Assembly: GCF_900115655.1 (NCBI RefSeq)
Contig: NZ_FOXF01000003.1
Span: forward strand, 79,353 to 143,352
Direction: 5' to 3'
DNA from: Ruminobacter amylophilus
Lineage (GTDB): Bacteria; Pseudomonadota; Gammaproteobacteria; Enterobacterales; Succinivibrionaceae
Length of the DNA stretch: 64,000 nucleotides
In this document: positions 1 to 10,266 of the stretch, one piece after another
Numbering within the stretch: position 1 is the stretch's first letter
Layout: each line of letters starts with the position of its first letter
Made by a program: the position numbers and the translations under genes
The notes under the pieces: generated by a model
Told to the model about the DNA's origin: nothing
Database searches by the model: none
What the model saw: only the letters and a program-made list of their open reading frames with translations

Positions 1-1
1 C

Positions 2-2746
2 ATCAGACCTTCATTCACCATGGGCGGTTCAGGCGGCGGTATCGCTTACAACCCTGATGAATTCGAAGAAATCTGTAACAGAGGACTTGATCTCTCCCCA
101 ACTCACGAACTTCTGATCGATGAATCACTCATCGGCTGGAAGGAATACGAAATGGAAGTTGTTCGTGACCGTAACGACAACTGCATTATCGTATGTTCAA
201 TCGAAAACTTTGACCCTATGGGCATCCATACCGGTGACTCCATAACTGTTGCTCCTGCTCAGACTCTTACTGATAAGGAATACCAGATTATGCGTAACGC
301 CTCTATGGCTGTTCTGAGAGAAATCGGTGTTGAAACCGGTGGTTCAAACGTTCAGTTCGGTATCAATCCGAAGGACGGCCGCATGGTTATCATCGAAATG
401 AACCCTCGTGTATCACGTTCTTCAGCTCTCGCTTCAAAGGCTACCGGCTTCCCGATCGCAAAGATTGCCGCAAAGCTTGCCGTAGGTTACACCCTTGACG
501 AACTCAAGAACGACATCACTGAAGGCAAGACTCCTGCATCATTCGAACCTTCAATTGACTACGTTGTTACCAAGGTACCTCGTTTCAATTTTGAAAAGTT
601 TGCTCAGGCAAACGATCGTTTAACCACTCAGATGAAGTCCGTTGGTGAAGTTATGGCTATCGGCCGCAACTTCCAGGAATCTCTGCAGAAGGCTCTCCGC
701 GGTCTTGAAATCGGCAAGAGCGGTCTTGATCCGATTGTTAAGCTTGATGACGAAGATGCACGTACCACCATTGAACATGAACTCGAAGATGCCGGTGCGC
801 ATCGTATCTGGTACATCGGTGATGCTTTCCGTCTCGGCATGAGCCTTGAAGAAGTTCAGTACCATACTGATATCGATCCATGGTTCCTCGTACAGATTGA
901 AGAACTCATCAAGTACGAAGAAAAGATCAAGGAACTCGGTATTTCCGGTCTTGACGAAGACTTCATGCGTGCAATCAAGCGCAAGGGCTTCTCTGATATC
1001 AGAATCGCAAAGCTCGTCGGCACCACTGAAAGAGAAATCAGAAAGTTACGTAACAGATTAGGCGTGCTTCCTGTATTCAAGCGTGTTGATACCTGTGCTG
1101 CTGAATTCTCAACCAATACTTCATACATGTATTCATCATACGATGAAGAATCAGAAGTTGCTCCTTCAGACAAGAAGAAGATTATGATTCTCGGCGGCGG
1201 TCCTAACAGAATCGGTCAGGGTATCGAATTCGACTACTGCTGTGTACATGCGGCAATGGCTTTACGTCACGACGGTTACGAAACCATCATGGTTAACTGT
1301 AACCCTGAAACCGTATCTACCGATTACGACACTTCAGACAGACTTTACTTCGAACCTGTAACTCTCGAAGACGTTCTTGAAATCTGCCGTGTTGAAAATC
1401 CTGACGGTGTAATCGTACAGTTCGGCGGTCAGACTCCTCTGAAGCTGGCTCTGTCTCTTGAAAAGGCAGGCGTACCTATCATCGGTACCAGTCCGGATGC
1501 CATCGACCGTGCGGAAGACCGTGAACGTTTCCAGCAGTGTGTAAACAGATTACACCTGTTACAGCCAAAGAATGCAACCGTATTCGCTCTTGAAGAAGCT
1601 GTAGAAGAAGCCAAGAAGATTACCTATCCTCTGGTTGTACGTCCTTCATACGTACTCGGCGGCCGTGCAATGGAAATCGTATACGATGAAGTTGACCTTC
1701 GCCGTTACTTCAAGGAAGCTGTTAAGGTTTCCAATGAATCTCCGGTTCTTCTGGACAAGTTCCTCGACAGCGCAACAGAAGTTGACGTTGACGCAGTATG
1801 CGACGGTAAGAACGTTGTTATCGGCGGTATCATGGAACACATTGAACAGTGCGGTATTCACTCAGGTGACTCAAGCTGTTCATTACCTCCATACCAGCTT
1901 ACTCCTGAAATTCAGGACAAGATTCGTGACCAGGTAAGAAAGCTTGCTCTCGAACTCGGTGTTGTAGGTCTTATGAATACTCAGTTCGCAGTACGTGAAA
2001 ACGAAGTTTACCTCATCGAAGTAAACCCTCGTGCAGCCCGTACCGTTCCGTTTGTATCAAAGGCTACCGGTGTTCCTTTAGCCAAGATTGCAGCACGTAT
2101 CATGGTTGGTCAGTCTCTTGAAGAACAGGGCTTAACCAAGGAAGTTATTCCGGCTTACTACTCTGTTAAGGAAGTAGTACTTCCATTCAATAAGTTCCCA
2201 GGCGTTGACCCTCTCTTAGGACCTGAAATGAGATCTACCGGTGAAGTTATGGGTATCGGCAGAACCTTCCCGGAAGCGTTCGCCAAGGCTCAGCTCGGTG
2301 CAAACTCAAAGATTCAGAGAAACGGTCATGTTCTTCTGTCAGTAAGAAACTCTGATAAGCATCGTCTGCCTGAATTAGGTAAGAGACTTATCAACGAAGG
2401 ATTTACCATCGATGCAACTCATGGTACTTACCAGGTTCTTTCTGCAGCAGGTATCCCTTGCCGTCAGGTTAAGAAGGTTTACGAAGGCAGACCTAACATT
2501 CTGGACTTCATGAAGAGCAATGAATATAACTACATCATCAATACTACTGAAGGCAGAAAGGCTATCGAAGATTCCAAGACTCTCCGTCGCGGTGCTCTTC
2601 AGTACAAGGTAACCTATACCACCACCATGAATGCGGCTTTCGCTTCATGCATGGCTAACGATACCAAGGTTGATGAAACTGCTTCTGTTCATTCAATTCA
2701 GGAACTTCACGCAGCTTTACATTCAGGACTCAATATCAAGAAGTAA
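2..2746 (+). CDS. carB: Carbamoyl-phosphate synthase large subunit, 5'-truncated
   Basis: This subunit makes carbamoyl phosphate from glutamine-derived ammonia, bicarbonate and 2 ATP for pyrimidine and arginine synthesis in the cytoplasm. The reading frame is open from base 2 and begins inside the first ATP-grasp domain with [16 protein letters not shown], which lies near residue 170 of the usual ~1073-aa protein, so roughly 168 residues lie left of the window. The rest is complete: first carboxyphosphate half (ending [20 protein letters not shown]), the oligomerisation region, the second half ([37 protein letters not shown]) and a C-terminal allosteric MGS-like domain. Codon use is strongly biased (GGT, CGT, AAG), as in highly expressed genes. 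carA is expected just upstream. Identity is essentially certain. Confidence 0.98.
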   Translation: MRPSFTMGGSGGGIAYNPDEFEEICNRGLDLSPTHELLIDESLIGWKEYEMEVVRDRNDNCIIVCSIENFDPMGIHTGDSITVAPAQTLTDKEYQIMRNASMAVLREIGVETGGSNVQFGINPKDGRMVIIEMNPRVSRSSALASKATGFPIAKIAAKLAVGYTLDELKNDITEGKTPASFEPSIDYVVTKVPRFNFEKFAQANDRLTTQMKSVGEVMAIGRNFQESLQKALRGLEIGKSGLDPIVKLDDEDARTTIEHELEDAGAHRIWYIGDAFRLGMSLEEVQYHTDIDPWFLVQIEELIKYEEKIKELGISGLDEDFMRAIKRKGFSDIRIAKLVGTTEREIRKLRNRLGVLPVFKRVDTCAAEFSTNTSYMYSSYDEESEVAPSDKKKIMILGGGPNRIGQGIEFDYCCVHAAMALRHDGYETIMVNCNPETVSTDYDTSDRLYFEPVTLEDVLEICRVENPDGVIVQFGGQTPLKLALSLEKAGVPIIGTSPDAIDRAEDRERFQQCVNRLHLLQPKNATVFALEEAVEEAKKITYPLVVRPSYVLGGRAMEIVYDEVDLRRYFKEAVKVSNESPVLLDKFLDSATEVDVDAVCDGKNVVIGGIMEHIEQCGIHSGDSSCSLPPYQLTPEIQDKIRDQVRKLALELGVVGLMNTQFAVRENEVYLIEVNPRAARTVPFVSKATGVPLAKIAARIMVGQSLEEQGLTKEVIPAYYSVKEVVLPFNKFPGVDPLLGPEMRSTGEVMGIGRTFPEAFAKAQLGANSKIQRNGHVLLSVRNSDKHRLPELGKRLINEGFTIDATHGTYQVLSAAGIPCRQVKKVYEGRPNILDFMKSNEYNYIINTTEGRKAIEDSKTLRRGALQYKVTYTTTMNAAFASCMANDTKVDETASVHSIQELHAALHSGLNIKK

Positions 2747-2806
2747 CTGATATCTGACAATGAATGGTCCGGGGCTGAGCCCCGGATATGAAGAATCATA
2801 ATACAG

Positions 2807-2845
2807 GGCATAAGCCGCATTGCGGTTTATGCCTTTTATGTTTTT
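2807..2845 (+). terminator. Rho-independent terminator of carB
   Basis: A 13-bp stem (GGCATAAGCCGCA paired with TGCGGTTTATGCC, one G-T pair) is followed by TTTTATGTTTTT. A second GC-rich hairpin, TCCGGGGC-TGA-GCCCCGGA, lies just before it at 2768-2786 and may reinforce termination. Confidence 0.85.
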
Positions 2846-2980
2846 ACAAGGTAATGCGCGTCCGTGTATTACGGCCGGGGACGGCAAAAATCATTTTTGA
2901 ATAAGCGTTCTGTTGTGCTAGAATTCTGCACAGAATTTTTTGAGGTGGTCTGTCGGATGAATCCGATATCGGAGTGGTAA

Positions 2981-3517
2981 ATGAAGATTTCTTTTCTGTA
3001 TGCGGCGGTTGCCGGTGTGTTTTTACTGTCAGTAGCAGGGCAGACTCTGGCTGCGGAAAAAACAGATGGTACCGACAATTACAATTTTGCCGGTCATAAG
3101 TTTAATGTTTCCAGCGGTGAATTTGACAACGAAGGCATCTGCTCGGTAGAACTTGATGACATGCATCCGAGGGAATATCAGATTACCGTAGAAACCGTAA
3201 GCAGACCTTCTCTTGAAGATTTTTCCCTGACCTTCAATGACATGAAGAAACGCTGTACTTCAGTAACCTTTATTGATAACAGCGGAAACATTTCTTCTGA
3301 GCCCAGAGTGACACCTGACGGAGTATACCGCTTTGAAGCAAAATGTTTCAGAGGCAACGGCTATGTCGAGGGATTATACGACACAAATAAAAAATTCTAC
3401 CGTTATGTTCTCATGTATGACATGACGGATGCCATCATCAAAAAGCTTAACGCTGCCGGTGTTCCGGCTCACATGGACAACGTGCTTGTCAGAACATGTC
3501 CTTTCTACAGCAGATAA
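2981..3517 (+). CDS. Small secreted protein of unknown function
   Basis: I do not recognise this 178-aa protein. It has a clear Sec signal peptide (lysine at residue 2, hydrophobic core YAAVAGVFLLSVAG, likely cleavage after TLAA near residue 25), so the mature ~153-residue protein should be periplasmic or secreted. It is rich in charged residues and contains four cysteines (in GICSV, KRCTS, AKCFRG and RTCPF), an even number that could form two disulfides. It stands alone between the carB terminator and tamA, with no obvious operon partner. The ribosome binding site is weak (GGAG seven bases before the ATG). No family is assigned. Confidence 0.75.
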   Translation: MKISFLYAAVAGVFLLSVAGQTLAAEKTDGTDNYNFAGHKFNVSSGEFDNEGICSVELDDMHPREYQITVETVSRPSLEDFSLTFNDMKKRCTSVTFIDNSGNISSEPRVTPDGVYRFEAKCFRGNGYVEGLYDTNKKFYRYVLMYDMTDAIIKKLNAAGVPAHMDNVLVRTCPFYSR

Positions 3518-3919
3518 TATGGTGTTTTCAGATATAGAAGCTGTTCAATAAATAGTCTGATTTGTTTTAAATCCGACCTAATATGCACAAATCTCTCATT
3601 AAATTCCCTTAATTATGGTTTTATGAAAATCTGTGGGGTATTATATTGAGGGATTTTGTGTAATGTTCTGTGCATTATCGGTTCAGAATTTTTTATATCC
3701 GGCTGCAGATGACACTCATGGTGAAAATCATCCATGTTTGCATCCGGAACGGTCAGCACTCTGTATACTGCGATAACAGGGGCTGCTTTTTTATTCCGTC
3801 GGAATCACGGCTCCGTCAACCATGCCGTGCGTCATTCTCTGACGGTAAGTCATCATTTTTATCAACAGACATTGCGCATAAGGTAATAATCATTTTTTGT
3901 GGAGTGGAAGGCGACAGTA
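3518..3919. other. Intergenic region upstream of tamA
   Basis: About 400 bases between the secreted protein and tamA. A plus-strand ORF at 3670-3981 has no ribosome binding site, runs into tamA and looks spurious. The left half is AT-rich and probably holds the tamAB promoter. No confident -10/-35 pair or strong hairpin was found. Confidence 0.5.
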
Positions 3920-5767
3920 ATGTTATTCCGTCTTTACCGTGTTCTGTGTCTGCTGGTTTTTCTTCTGACCTGTGCTGCTAACTGTTATGCCGACACAACG
4001 TATGATGCTGATTATAACTATAACCGGCAGCTTCAGTTCCAGAACGAATACGTCCAGAAGGACGGGGGCCTCAATGACGGTGTTTCCGAACAGGTTCTGG
4101 AAAAAATAGTCAAATACAAAGTTGAATGCAGCAACAGCAGCGTAAGGGATAATGTGGAGGCATATCTTTCCACTCTCCCTGAACTGCATCGCCGCAGCTT
4201 CAATACTCCTCATGTTTCAGTCAGAAAAATTGAAGAGCGCGTCAATGAAGCTTCCAAGGTCTACGGATACTACAGACCGAATGTTAAAATGACGTTCAGA
4301 TCCAAAAAGAGTGCCGTGCTGGTGGTTTATGTTGATCCCGGCAAGCCGGTATGGGTTAAGAATACCCATGTTCAGATTCTCGGAGAGGCTCTGACGGATC
4401 CGGGCTTCATGCGTATTTTCCGCAAAATGACTATTAAGCCGTATACGATTCTTACCCATGACGCCTACGAGAGTCTCAAGGCAAAGATTATTGCCACGGC
4501 TCTCATAAGAGGTTATTTTGATGCGCATTTCGTAAAGAATCACGTTTATGCGGATCCTACTGAAAACAGCGCTGATGTCTATCTGATTTTCAACAGCGGC
4601 AGAAGATACAGATTCGGAAAGGTTTCCTTTACCGGAGATACCCGGTATGTTCCGGCCATAGAACCACTGGTTCAGATTGAAGAGAGTGACAGGTTCAATA
4701 CAGACAAACTGTCTTCCGTAAGCAGTCATCTGTATGACACCGGTTATTTTGCCGATGCTGAAGTTCATCCGATTCTTGAGGAAACCGAGGATTATCAGGT
4801 ACCAATCAACATTCATCTCAAGCGCAAGAAGTTTAACGTGGTGGAAACCAGTCTCGGTTACGCCACAGACGAAGGTGTCAGAGGCAAGGTGAAGTGGAAC
4901 ATGCCGCTGCTTAATGAAAGAGGTGATTCTCTGGTCATGCAGCTTCATGCTTCTGAAGTAAAGCGTGAATTTCTGGTAAGATACAAGATTCCGTTCAGAA
5001 ATCCGCTTTCCGATTATTTCTTCCTGCAGGCTCAGCAGATTCGTGAAAATCTCAATGATACCCTTGATAACATCACGTCATTTCAGGGCCATTACGTGAC
5101 CAAGGAGCATGCTCCGTGGTCTGTGGATTACGGGTTTACCGTGCAGTATGAAGACTATTCTCAGGGTATAGAAAATGGAAACACCTGGACCATAGGCCCG
5201 AGTCTCAGAGTTAATTTTGCGAGAGCTTTTCCGTACAGGGACGTCCGTTCAGGAGAGAACTATAATTTCAGAATTTTCAGTTCCTCCACCAATTTAGGCG
5301 GAGACGTTACCTTCCTGCAGCTCTACAGCTCAGCCAAGTGGCTGCTGAGTCCGACCAGGGATTCCAGATTCATCCTCAGACTGGAGCAGGGGGCAAACAT
5401 AGGTCCGGACGCCAAATCGGCTCCACCTTCCTACAGGTTCTTTGTCGGCGGTGACAATTCCGTAAGAGGTTTCGGGTACAAGACGGTTTCCGATCGTGAC
5501 AGAGGCGGCAAGCTTTCAGGCGGTCGCTACATGACGTCAGGAACGGCGGAAATTCAGATTCCGGTTATCGAGGATCTGCGCAACGCATGGTTTATCGATG
5601 CCGGACAGGCAACCAATGAATACAAGAGTGAAAATACCGTTATCGGTGTCGGTACCGGTATAAGATATGTAACGCCGATAGGACTTGTCAAGGTGGATCT
5701 CGGCTTCGGGGTTTCAGAGAAAAAAGTTCCGTTCCATCTTCATTTCGGTATAGGTCCTGATATTTAG
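3920..5767 (+). CDS. tamA: Translocation and assembly module outer-membrane subunit TamA
   Basis: TamA is an Omp85-family outer-membrane barrel that works with TamB in autotransporter assembly and phospholipid transport to the outer membrane. The chosen ATG at 3920 follows AAGG by eight bases and gives a signal peptide (MLFRLYRVLCLLVFLLTCAANCYA); a GTG at 3899 would spoil it. The 615-aa product has N-terminal POTRA-type repeats (about residues 30-280) and a C-terminal 16-strand barrel. The Omp85 signature VGGDNSVRGFGYK lies near residue 520, followed by the conserved GRYMTSGTAEIQIPV strand, and the protein ends in HFGIGPDI. Length matches the family (about 580-620). tamB begins 37 bases downstream, so the two are probably cotranscribed. 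Confidence 0.95.
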   Translation: MLFRLYRVLCLLVFLLTCAANCYADTTYDADYNYNRQLQFQNEYVQKDGGLNDGVSEQVLEKIVKYKVECSNSSVRDNVEAYLSTLPELHRRSFNTPHVSVRKIEERVNEASKVYGYYRPNVKMTFRSKKSAVLVVYVDPGKPVWVKNTHVQILGEALTDPGFMRIFRKMTIKPYTILTHDAYESLKAKIIATALIRGYFDAHFVKNHVYADPTENSADVYLIFNSGRRYRFGKVSFTGDTRYVPAIEPLVQIEESDRFNTDKLSSVSSHLYDTGYFADAEVHPILEETEDYQVPINIHLKRKKFNVVETSLGYATDEGVRGKVKWNMPLLNERGDSLVMQLHASEVKREFLVRYKIPFRNPLSDYFFLQAQQIRENLNDTLDNITSFQGHYVTKEHAPWSVDYGFTVQYEDYSQGIENGNTWTIGPSLRVNFARAFPYRDVRSGENYNFRIFSSSTNLGGDVTFLQLYSSAKWLLSPTRDSRFILRLEQGANIGPDAKSAPPSYRFFVGGDNSVRGFGYKTVSDRDRGGKLSGGRYMTSGTAEIQIPVIEDLRNAWFIDAGQATNEYKSENTVIGVGTGIRYVTPIGLVKVDLGFGVSEKKVPFHLHFGIGPDI

Positions 5768-5804
5768 TTTTTGAATTTTTGTCTCAGACAGCGGTTTAAT
5801 AGTT

Positions 5805-8800
5805 ATGCAGAATCCAGAAGAACCATTGGAAGTCAGAGAAGAAACGGTAGAGAAGAAAGGTGTTTTTGGCAGAATCAGATCTATCGTTTTCAAAGTGATC
5901 AAGTGGTCAACGGTAGTGTTTTTTTCACTGCTGATATTTGTTATTCTTACGCTTTTATTCGTACTGTTTACCCATACCGGTTCGGAATTCACATGGAACA
6001 GGGTCAAGGGATTTGTGGACGGTATTGACGGTGATCTTACCTACGGTAATCTTGCCAACGGCTTTACCATGGAGAATTTCCGACTGGATATAGAGGACTC
6101 CATTCATATTGATGCCGGAAAACTGGAAATCAAGTATTCAGTATGGGATCTGCTGTACGGTCATCTGAATGTCAGATATCTTAAAACTTCAGACATACTG
6201 CTGGTGCTCGGCAATAAGCCTGTGGAATTTCCGGGAATAAGTGATATTCTGGAAAAACGTCTTTACGAGAACTATTCCTTTGCCCTTAACGAACAGGGAG
6301 ACATGGTAAGAATCAGGGAATCGGCAAAAGAACCGGATCCTACCCTGATATACATGCCCGCTCCGGACGTGAATCCTTACGTGGAAGCAGAAGAAGAGGT
6401 CGAGGATGACGGGGAAAGATTCGTTCTGGACATGCCCGTGAATCTCAGTGTGAAGAACATCGAGATTGATCGTTTCCTGATGCTTTCAAACATTATTGAC
6501 GTGGCTGTAAAACGCTGTACCGCGTCAGCTTCAATGAATCACACCGTGCTTAACGTGGATTACCTCAATATTGAATACGGGGATTCCCTGCTTCACGGAG
6601 ATGATCGTGACGCACTGCTTGCCCGTCGTGCAGGGGGAGAGCAGATTACTTATGAATCTCTGCTGTCCCTTCATCCTGAATATACAGCCGAATCAGCCCG
6701 CAGGGATAATGAATCCGCTGAAGAACAGGCAGTAGACAGTCGGACTGAAAACAGCGGGGATGTTTCTGTCTCAGAGACTGAGAGGGTTTTGGAAAAAACG
6801 GCTGAAACGGCAGATGTGAAGACAGGTAAAAAGCCTGAAGAAAAGACTCCGGTTCAGGTTTCAGCCGACGTACAGGCATCTTCAGAGACTCCCGCTTCCA
6901 AAGACGAACTTCCTCTTAATGATCCTTATGACAGAGATGAGATACATAAGCGCATTGAACCGCTTTATACCGTAATTCTGCCGTTTGACCTTTACGTTGA
7001 AAAGGTTACTCTTACAAATTCCAGATATCACATGGATTCATTTGATACCGGTATTTTCAACGGCGGCTTCAAAATGAATTTCGTCGGACCGGATCTCCAT
7101 GTTGATCATCTTTATTTTGATCATGAGCTGGGACATGCCGAGCTCAATGACAGTGACATGACCTTTAAAGAATACTATCCTATAGAAGCTCATTTAAAAG
7201 CGAGTTCAAATAATCCTGACTGGTTCGGTCTGCTTCACAATCACACGCTTGACGCCAATGTGACCGGAGATCTGGCGGATCTCAAAGGCGGAATTCACGC
7301 AGTGGGGGCAATTGACGCGGATGTCATTGTCCGCAGCAATGTTCTGGCTCCGACACTTCCTTTCAGTGCCGATATTGATGTCAGACATGCTCTCTGGCCT
7401 CTTGATGCCGATGTGATTGAATATTCGGCGGAAAGTCTGAAGCTTCATGCAGACGGCAGCCTGCAGAGTGTGGCTGCCGACATTACCGCATCAGGTATCA
7501 GGGCTCTGGATTATCCAGTGCTGGATCTGCACGGAGTTCTGAATACTGATTTCGGATCCGTCGACATAAGCGAATTCAGGGTTAATTCAGACATCGGTGA
7601 CAGCCTGGATGTTTCAGGAAAGGCCATCTGGAGTGATCAGTATTCATTTGACGGCAAGGTTGATGCCAATGTCGTTGAACTTGCCAGATATCTGCCGGAT
7701 TATGAAGGCAACGTAAATCTCGGCATAACCTCATACGTGCATTTCCAGAACAGCAATGACTGGGTGGTAAAGGTTTCCAGACTGGATGCCGACGGCAGAC
7801 TGATGAACTATCCTCTGTCCTTAACCTCCGGCCGTTTTGAGCTGAATTCCTCCCGCAAAGGAATTATTGAAGGCGTACATCTGGCCGTTGGTGATGAAAA
7901 CACCCTGGATATCAGCGGAAAAATCCAGAAGACGGCGGATCTGCATGTCAGTCTGGACGTGCAGGACATAAGCGTCATCATGCCGGATTATTACGGTCTG
8001 ATTAATGGTGTCATCAGGATAACCGGCGATTTTGAATCACCAAACATCGATGCAAAGATATATGCCAGCGAGTTTATAGCCGAACATTACCATGTATACA
8101 ACGCAGCCCTTGAGCTTCAGGCATTTCTGAAGAACATGGTGCTTGCCGACAGTAAACTCAGTCTGTACATGGATGAACTGAGAAAGGGCAAGGACTCATA
8201 TATAAAGGATTTCAATCTCGATTTTAACGGCGGTGAATCAAAGCATCATCTGCTGATGAAATCAGATACCATCGCAGGTCCCGTAACTCTGGGATTTGAC
8301 GGCGGTCTCAACAAGGCCAGAGATCTGTATATCGGCAGTGTGAGTGAACTGACCGCCAAAGCAAGGGATGTTGCCGTTAGTCTTGTAAGACCGGTAAATT
8401 TCAGAATGAAGCTTGCCCCTGATTTTTCAGCCAGTCTTAACGGTCATGCATGGTCAGTCAATGACGTGCTGATTAACGTATCAGACGGATATTATTCATC
8501 AGCAGCTTCAGAAATAAATCTGGAAATTCCGAAGCTTGATCTGATGCGTTTCAAGAAATTCCTTCCGGAAAGCTTCATGATTGACAAGCCGCTGGATATC
8601 TTCGTTAAAGCCGGCACGAAGCACAGTCAGCCTTTTGCCTCCTTCAGACTCAGGGAAGACGCCAATGCCCTGTATTACAACAGGGAACGTCTTGATATTG
8701 ACAGACTGGGACTCAATGCCGAACTGTCAAAGGATAATCTGACTTCCAGCATAAGAATAGATCTCGGCAAACTCGGTTATATCAGTACTGATTTCAATGT

Positions 8801-10142
8801 AAATCAGCTTTCATCAAAGAAGATTGTCAGCGGAAGTCTGGATATCAGCAATCTCAACCTGATTCTTGCGGAAAAATTCTCCGAAGAGGTAACATCAGCC
8901 AACGGTATTCTGTCAGCCAGAGGAACCTATGGAGGAACTCTTGATAATCCTGCCTTCTACGGACAGCTGAAAATAAATGAAATGAATGTGTTCCCTTCAG
9001 CCGGTATCGGTATGATTGAGCATATCAACAGCACCATGGACGTGGACGGACGTAAAGCCTCCATAACCTCGTCCTTCAGCTTTAACGACAAATACGGAAA
9101 GATTAACGGCAACGTATCCTGGGAAAAAGGACTTGATGCCGTGATAAGAGTTGATACAGAAGAGCTTCCGGTTCAGCTTATGGGTTACGGTAACGCTCTT
9201 GTCAAGCTGGATATTACCGGCAAGTTCACCGACAGATACGGCAGTATTGACGGAACGGTTGACATTCCTTCAGCTAAAATCAAGGTCAAGGAACTTCCGG
9301 CAAGTTCCGTATCCGCTTCAAGCGACATAACGGAATATTATAAGAACAAAGACGGCATGTATGTCGATAACGAGGAAAACAGCATGCCTTTCCGTATGAA
9401 TATCAAGGTTAATCTCGGACCCGAAATCAAGGTTAACGCTCTCGGTCTGAAATCATACCTCAAGGGAAGTCTGACCCTGGCTCAGAGACCGAGAAGGTCG
9501 ATGACTCTCAACGGTAAGATTGAAATGATTGACGGTACATTCCATGCCTACGGTCAGAATCTTCTGATTGAACAGGGCAGAATTCTGTTTGTTGGAGATC
9601 CGGCAAGTCCGAACCTGAATATCAGAGCCATCAGAAATCCTCAGTCCATGGAGGATGACAATATCATGGTCGGTATCAAGGTTACCGGTAATGCCAACAG
9701 TCCTACGGTTTCCATCTTCTCACGTCCGGAAATGAATCAGAGTGAGGCTCTGTCCTACCTGCTTCGCGGCAAGGGGCTTGACCAGACCAGCGGCAGCAGC
9801 GACATGGCTACTCAGCTGCTGCTGGGTGTCGGGCTGATGCAGACCAACAGCATAGTGGGGCGCATGGGAGAGGTTGTAGGTCTCGAGGATGTGTCTCTTG
9901 ATTCGAAGGGGGAAGGCGATGATACCTCCGTTGAGGTTTCAGCTTACATTCTTCCTAAGGTTCAGGTGGCATACGGTTACGGTATCTACAATGCGGTATC
10001 TGAATTCCGCATCAGATATGAAATGTTCCCGAGATTCTATATCGAAGCCCTGAGTTCCATCGAACAGGCGGTTGATGCGGTCTACAAGTTTGATTTTGAT
10101 TTCTGGAATTCGGATTCGGCTGAAAAGACAGATGCCAGATAA
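5805..10142 (+). CDS. tamB: Translocation and assembly module inner-membrane subunit TamB
   Basis: TamB is an AsmA-like bridge anchored in the inner membrane that spans the periplasm to TamA. The 1445-aa protein has an uncleaved N-terminal membrane helix (about residues 32-55), a long beta-rich body of repeating hydrophobic strands, and the diagnostic C-terminal DUF490 domain (about 1080-1445). That domain includes PKVQVAYGYGIYNAVSEFRI and the terminal region with SSIEQAVDAVYKFDFD. It is longer than the E. coli protein (1259 aa), mainly because of a low-complexity acidic Glu/Ser/Thr/Ala insert around residues 295-370 that resembles an unstructured linker. The ATG is 37 bases after tamA. Function is inferred from family and pairing; both are strong. 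Confidence 0.95.
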   Translation: MQNPEEPLEVREETVEKKGVFGRIRSIVFKVIKWSTVVFFSLLIFVILTLLFVLFTHTGSEFTWNRVKGFVDGIDGDLTYGNLANGFTMENFRLDIEDSIHIDAGKLEIKYSVWDLLYGHLNVRYLKTSDILLVLGNKPVEFPGISDILEKRLYENYSFALNEQGDMVRIRESAKEPDPTLIYMPAPDVNPYVEAEEEVEDDGERFVLDMPVNLSVKNIEIDRFLMLSNIIDVAVKRCTASASMNHTVLNVDYLNIEYGDSLLHGDDRDALLARRAGGEQITYESLLSLHPEYTAESARRDNESAEEQAVDSRTENSGDVSVSETERVLEKTAETADVKTGKKPEEKTPVQVSADVQASSETPASKDELPLNDPYDRDEIHKRIEPLYTVILPFDLYVEKVTLTNSRYHMDSFDTGIFNGGFKMNFVGPDLHVDHLYFDHELGHAELNDSDMTFKEYYPIEAHLKASSNNPDWFGLLHNHTLDANVTGDLADLKGGIHAVGAIDADVIVRSNVLAPTLPFSADIDVRHALWPLDADVIEYSAESLKLHADGSLQSVAADITASGIRALDYPVLDLHGVLNTDFGSVDISEFRVNSDIGDSLDVSGKAIWSDQYSFDGKVDANVVELARYLPDYEGNVNLGITSYVHFQNSNDWVVKVSRLDADGRLMNYPLSLTSGRFELNSSRKGIIEGVHLAVGDENTLDISGKIQKTADLHVSLDVQDISVIMPDYYGLINGVIRITGDFESPNIDAKIYASEFIAEHYHVYNAALELQAFLKNMVLADSKLSLYMDELRKGKDSYIKDFNLDFNGGESKHHLLMKSDTIAGPVTLGFDGGLNKARDLYIGSVSELTAKARDVAVSLVRPVNFRMKLAPDFSASLNGHAWSVNDVLINVSDGYYSSAASEINLEIPKLDLMRFKKFLPESFMIDKPLDIFVKAGTKHSQPFASFRLREDANALYYNRERLDIDRLGLNAELSKDNLTSSIRIDLGKLGYISTDFNVNQLSSKKIVSGSLDISNLNLILAEKFSEEVTSANGILSARGTYGGTLDNPAFYGQLKINEMNVFPSAGIGMIEHINSTMDVDGRKASITSSFSFNDKYGKINGNVSWEKGLDAVIRVDTEELPVQLMGYGNALVKLDITGKFTDRYGSIDGTVDIPSAKIKVKELPASSVSASSDITEYYKNKDGMYVDNEENSMPFRMNIKVNLGPEIKVNALGLKSYLKGSLTLAQRPRRSMTLNGKIEMIDGTFHAYGQNLLIEQGRILFVGDPASPNLNIRAIRNPQSMEDDNIMVGIKVTGNANSPTVSIFSRPEMNQSEALSYLLRGKGLDQTSGSSDMATQLLLGVGLMQTNSIVGRMGEVVGLEDVSLDSKGEGDDTSVEVSAYILPKVQVAYGYGIYNAVSEFRIRYEMFPRFYIEALSSIEQAVDAVYKFDFDFWNSDSAEKTDAR

Positions 10143-10159
10143 TAAGATTATTCTGAGGT

Positions 10160-10226
10160 AAAAAATCCCGTTACCGGGGGTCAGTGCGAATCCCGTTATT
10201 GATCACACAGATTGATAACGGGATTC
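10160..10226. terminator. Convergent terminator region between tamB and the zinc-ribbon gene
   Basis: A perfect 12-bp inverted repeat, GAATCCCGTTAT at 10188-10199 and ATAACGGGATTC at 10215-10226, lies between two converging genes. A shorter hairpin, CCCG-TTAC-CGGG, sits beside an A6 run at 10160-10165, which reads as U6 on the minus strand, so it could terminate the minus-strand gene. Confidence 0.55.
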
Positions 10227-10266
10227 GGCCATAATTCCCCGGATTCAGGCGCAACCGCATGATTCG

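Noticed and set aside
3670..3981. 103-codon ORF upstream of tamA
   Set aside because: No ribosome binding site, overlaps the tamA start and has no family-like pattern.
4217..4948. 243-codon minus-strand ORF inside tamA
   Set aside because: Fully antisense to tamA, which has clear POTRA/barrel features.
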